From assembly GCA_014584575.1 (NCBI GenBank), contig JACTMP010000047.1:1-59884 (forward strand): a stretch of 59,884 nt of DNA, in the 5' to 3' direction. The position numbers and the translations under genes are program-made. This document shows positions 57,151-59,884 of the stretch, in pieces (positions within the stretch are counted from its first letter, which is position 1; every line of letters starts with the position of its first letter). This DNA comes from Chloroflexota bacterium. GTDB lineage: Bacteria > Chloroflexota > Anaerolineae > Promineifilales > Promineifilaceae. The notes beneath the pieces are model-generated. The model was given only the letters and a program-made list of their open reading frames with translations. It made no database searches and was not told where the DNA came from.

Positions 57151-58400
57151 TGGTGTGTCTCCTGATTGGCCCAGATAAGAGTTGTGCTGTACCAATAAAC
57201 CGGGCTGTGTCCATTCCATAAGCTTCTGGGATCATTGAAAAAACTTCCCAACATATACCCGGCATCTACCGATAAATCACCATCCACTCCAGATAAACCG
57301 CCTAATGCAGCAGTAAAAAAAGATACGGGGGTTCCCAATCCGCCATCAAAGGCTGATGCTGCCCCACGATAAATGTTCCCCGTGAGTAAAAAGGCCCATT
57401 CATAACCATTTGGTGTAAGGTTTCGGCTAGTCGCCACACCTATGCCATAATCGGTTGATGCTTGTTCTGCTGCTCCCCAACGTTTGATTCGTTCAATATC
57501 ATCATATGCGTCATCTCTTAAAATATCAAAAAAGTCTTTCCACAACAGCGAACCAGGGTTATTAGTAGAATAGGTGGCTGTGCCTGCACTGAGGGTATAG
57601 CCATCCTGAATCCCCTGTAAAATGCCTGCATCAACGACAGATAACCAAGACCCAGAATCGGCCAATCCATACTCCACAAATCCTTCAATAATCCCCACAA
57701 TGTTATTAAACCAGTTTGTAGCCCCGGGAACCTGCTGCATAAATTGTCTCATCCAGCGTTCTCGTTCAGCTATTGGCATAGCTTCAAACTCATCAAAGGA
57801 GCAATCGAAGCGATCGATATTACCCTCGACGTCAAAACTACAATGCCCCGATGGGTCTACCCTATTGATGGGGTTGTTGAGCGAATACGTGTACCTGTTG
57901 AACTGCTGCGGGTTGGTGGGGTCGGGTACCAAGGTATCTGCGCTGGCAAACCTACCGATTGACCCCACATAATACCGCGCATTCATGTAAATCAGCCCCA
58001 GGTCGTTACTGCTCGTGTTGTTCATCTTGTGGCCGGTGAAGCCGCTTTCCGTCAGGAAGGCCGGGTCGCTGCCCCGGTAGCCGCCAAATGGGTAGAAGCG
58101 GGTCATGTCCAGCAAGGCTCCGCTGTTGTTTGTGACTGCCCCAATGCTGCCCAGGTGGTCGCCGTGCAGGTAAACCAGGGTGTTGTAGCTGCCAGGGCTG
58201 CCGGTGATGCGCAGATTGTCAAAGCTGACATTGCTCTGGTTGGTGCGCCAGGCGACAAAGTTGCCGCTGGCCAGGGGCGTGCTGTCTGTCCAACTGAGTA
58301 CCTGCGTCCCGTTCCGCCACACCGTGATCACGCCGTTGTTGTATGTCACCCGGTACTGGTATGTCTGGCCGTTAGCCGCTACTAACTTGCCATGATTGGC
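57141..58400 (-). pseudogene. Displaced RHS core and tip (orphan cassette)
   Basis: An open RHS segment without a natural start. It contains a LamG-like piece (YQYRVTYNNGVITVWRNGTQ), an RHS core (YLHGDHLGSIGAVTNNSGAL, GLIYMNARYYVGSIGRFASA) and a hyperconserved border NPINRVDPSGHC. The variable tip (about 230 residues, CSFDEFEAMPIAERERWM...) is of unknown family. The 5' side is interrupted by dispersed-repeat copy E. This is the layout of RHS orphan tips kept as silent cassettes; its toxin activity is unknown. Confidence 0.75.
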
Positions 58401-58515
58401 TACGGCGTGGCGAACCACAATGTGACACGGTCTGGAAGACCAGCCCAGCAAGGCAGGCCACGCCTTAGCAGACAGCGAGGCGAGAAAGCAACCCAAGAAG
58501 GCCACGCCACAGTGC
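58400..58515 (-). repeat. Dispersed repeat, copy E
   Basis: On the minus strand GGCGTGGCCTTCTTGGGTTG, then GGCTGGTCTTCCAGACCGTG and CCACGCCGTAGCC; it forms the 5' boundary of the orphan RHS segment. Confidence 0.65.
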
Positions 58516-58531
58516 GATGATACCTTGCAAA

Positions 58532-58942
58532 TCAATCCGTAATTTTTCTATCAGGAAATCGAGGGTCTTCAAGATATATATCTTGAGCTTCAACTAGCAG
58601 ATAAAGATCGACTATTCCTGACTTCCCCATATGTCCAAGGTAAATCTTGAATTGGTATAAATCACTTGCTGAAGTTTCTAATGTAGAACTTATTTCAATT
58701 TCAACATAATCATTAGGTAAATATCCTTTCGAGTTCCATTGATAGTTTTTCACCCCTGAAAGAACAATTAGTCCATCAGAAATATCTTCTTGAGTATAGA
58801 ATTCCCATGAACCAGACTCGCTTCTAATTCTAGAAACAACATTTATCTCTATTAAAATGCGTTCATTCCAACCATCAAAAATCAGCTTTTTGCAAACTCT
58901 ATCGCCGAGGTATAGTGTTTTCAAAAACTCTTGCGGTGTCAT
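58532..58942 (-). CDS. Candidate immunity protein (DUF6258-like)
   Basis: About 136 aa from the ATG at 58942 (AAAGAGG upstream). FLKTLYLGDRVCKKLIFDGW, SRIRSESGSWEFYTQEDISD, GLIVLSGVK and IVDLYLLVEAQDIYLEDPRF fit DUF6258, found next to RHS toxins. It starts 11 bases after the toxin gene at 58954. AT-rich composition sets it apart from core genes. Immunity to that toxin is the best inference. Confidence 0.65.
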   Translation of the reverse strand: MTPQEFLKTLYLGDRVCKKLIFDGWNERILIEINVVSRIRSESGSWEFYTQEDISDGLIVLSGVKNYQWNSKGYLPNDYVEIEISSTLETSASDLYQFKIYLGHMGKSGIVDLYLLVEAQDIYLEDPRFPDRKITD

Positions 58943-58953
58943 ACATATCCTCT

Positions 58954-59884
58954 TTATTGCTTTATGGGCCAATGTGCATCTGCGCTATTCCATGGGACAA
59001 TGTTACCAAAGATATCAATAGATTGCCCCTGACCCCTAATATCAGGCTTTGGACCAGGGCCTAATAAATGTCCATGCGCGTGAGGTGTTGGATTGTTGGG
59101 ATGCCCCATAGGGTTTAAACGATGATAATTTGAACCGTTCGAATATGTAGTGTGAGTATCTACCCCGCCTCTTCCAGCCGGAACTGTATTACCTCCCACT
59201 GGCTGAATCATAGTATTGCCTCTTGGATCAACAATAAAAGCGCCTACCTCCTCTCCAGTTCTAGATTCAACTGTGGGGCCAGGTTGTCTCCCACGAGGAG
59301 TAGATAACCGGTGAGCCGCACCAGCCGTCAACGCCCCGGCAACAAAATCAGCCGGCCCACAACCACCGCCAGTCATAGAACATTCCATGGCCGTTTCTGC
59401 AATACCACCTAACACGGCCGTAGTCGTCTCGTGAGCCAGAGCAGTAGTCGTAGCCTTCGCAATAGCCGCCTGAGCATAGGGGATGGCCGCTGGGGCGGTT
59501 TCTACAATAACAACAGTCGAGCCGACGAGTACGGCCGTGTGTGCCACCCCCTCTGTCACAATATAAGCCCCGGCTACCACCTTTTCACCAACGCTGGCGT
59601 CAGGATGCTGTACAATCGAGACCGCCATATCCAGGTTGTTACAGGTCGTGGCATAAAAGGTGTTACGCAACCCACTGGCAAAACTCCAACAATGCCCCGA
59701 CGGGTCCACGATCAGAAGGGGGTTATTCCGGGCATAGGTGTAGCGGTTGAGGGCTTGCGGGTCGTTTTGGTCAGGGACGAGGGTGTCTGCGCTGGCGAAA
59801 CGGCCGATTGAACCCACATAATACCGGGCATTCATGTAAATCAGCCCCAGGTCGTTGCTGCTGGTGTTGTTGGCTTTATGCCCG
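58954..59884 (-). CDS. RHS toxin protein, C-terminal part (runs off the window)
   Basis: The frame is open to the window end, so only the 3' part is seen. It shares GLIYMNARYYVGSIGRFASA and DTLVP with the orphan tip, then the border RYTYARNNPLLIVDPSGHC. The tip (from about 59680 down) has a hydrophobic repeat segment (AGAYIVTEGVAHTAVLVGST) and a C-terminal GSNYHRLNPMGHPNNPTPHA / GHLLGPGPKPDIRGQGQSID region typical of some polymorphic-toxin C-termini with His-rich motifs. A secreted or contact toxin is inferred; the activity is not assigned. Confidence 0.8.
   Translation of the reverse strand, partial: GHKANNTSSNDLGLIYMNARYYVGSIGRFASADTLVPDQNDPQALNRYTYARNNPLLIVDPSGHCWSFASGLRNTFYATTCNNLDMAVSIVQHPDASVGEKVVAGAYIVTEGVAHTAVLVGSTVVIVETAPAAIPYAQAAIAKATTTALAHETTTAVLGGIAETAMECSMTGGGCGPADFVAGALTAGAAHRLSTPRGRQPGPTVESRTGEEVGAFIVDPRGNTMIQPVGGNTVPAGRGGVDTHTTYSNGSNYHRLNPMGHPNNPTPHAHGHLLGPGPKPDIRGQGQSIDIFGNIVPWNSADAHWPIKQ

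Noticed and set aside
1..59884. tRNA or rRNA genes
   Set aside because: I looked for cloverleaf signals and conserved rRNA blocks and saw none; a tRNAscan or Rfam search would be decisive.

Overview
The window looks like a chromosomal piece of a GC-rich, probably aerobic or facultative Chloroflexota bacterium (Anaerolineae/Caldilineae/Promineifilaceae type). That placement is an inference from gene content: T-box valS, Hsp33, a menaquinone/SDH set, VKOR-DsbA, many threonine/proline-linked lipoproteins, RHS proteins and a DASS transporter. No rRNA or tRNA gene was recognised and no taxon was computed. Two features run through the whole window. One is a very abundant palindrome, ACGGCCGT, found in genes and between genes. 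The other is a set of intergenic hairpins built from iterated 6-9-base words that usually begin at a stop codon.

Layout. 0-6 kb: a sensor protein truncated at its PAS domain, an orphan hydantoinase B subunit, a DUF262/DUF1524 protein and a small aspartic-protease/DUF5678 pair. 6-12 kb: a CHRD lipoprotein, then a minus-strand operon of a DASS dicarboxylate transporter and sdhA-B-C-D, with a CRP/FNR-like site upstream. 12-24 kb: adenosine-specific kinase, agmatinase-type ureohydrolase, Hsp33, a LysE exporter overlapping a Ser/Thr kinase-FGE fusion, a CPBP protease, a WYL regulator, RNase HII and two glycosyltransferases. 24-27 kb: valS with a complete T-box leader.

27.07-34.1 kb is an accessory block bounded by two ~100-bp copies of the T-box promoter and distal stem I. 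It holds a TolB-like lipoprotein, an RHS lipoprotein gene broken by a 1.3-kb insertion (a tandem palindrome array plus a DUF433/DUF5615 toxin-antitoxin pair), an RHS C-terminal toxin with a possible PD-(D/E)xK nuclease domain, a candidate immunity gene, and several copies of a dispersed repeat.

34-54 kb returns to housekeeping and signalling genes: small membrane proteins, PspC, a thiolase, a frameshifted GAF kinase, an SH3/META lipoprotein, two two-component systems, CBS proteins, a DHOD-like enzyme, DsbA-VKOR, a DUF58 protein, a carboxylesterase and MenA. MenA supplies the quinone that SDH would reduce. 54-59.9 kb is a second accessory zone: a frameshifted tyrosine recombinase, a transposase remnant, another TolB-like lipoprotein, a displaced RHS tip, a candidate immunity protein and the 3' end of an RHS toxin gene that runs off the window.
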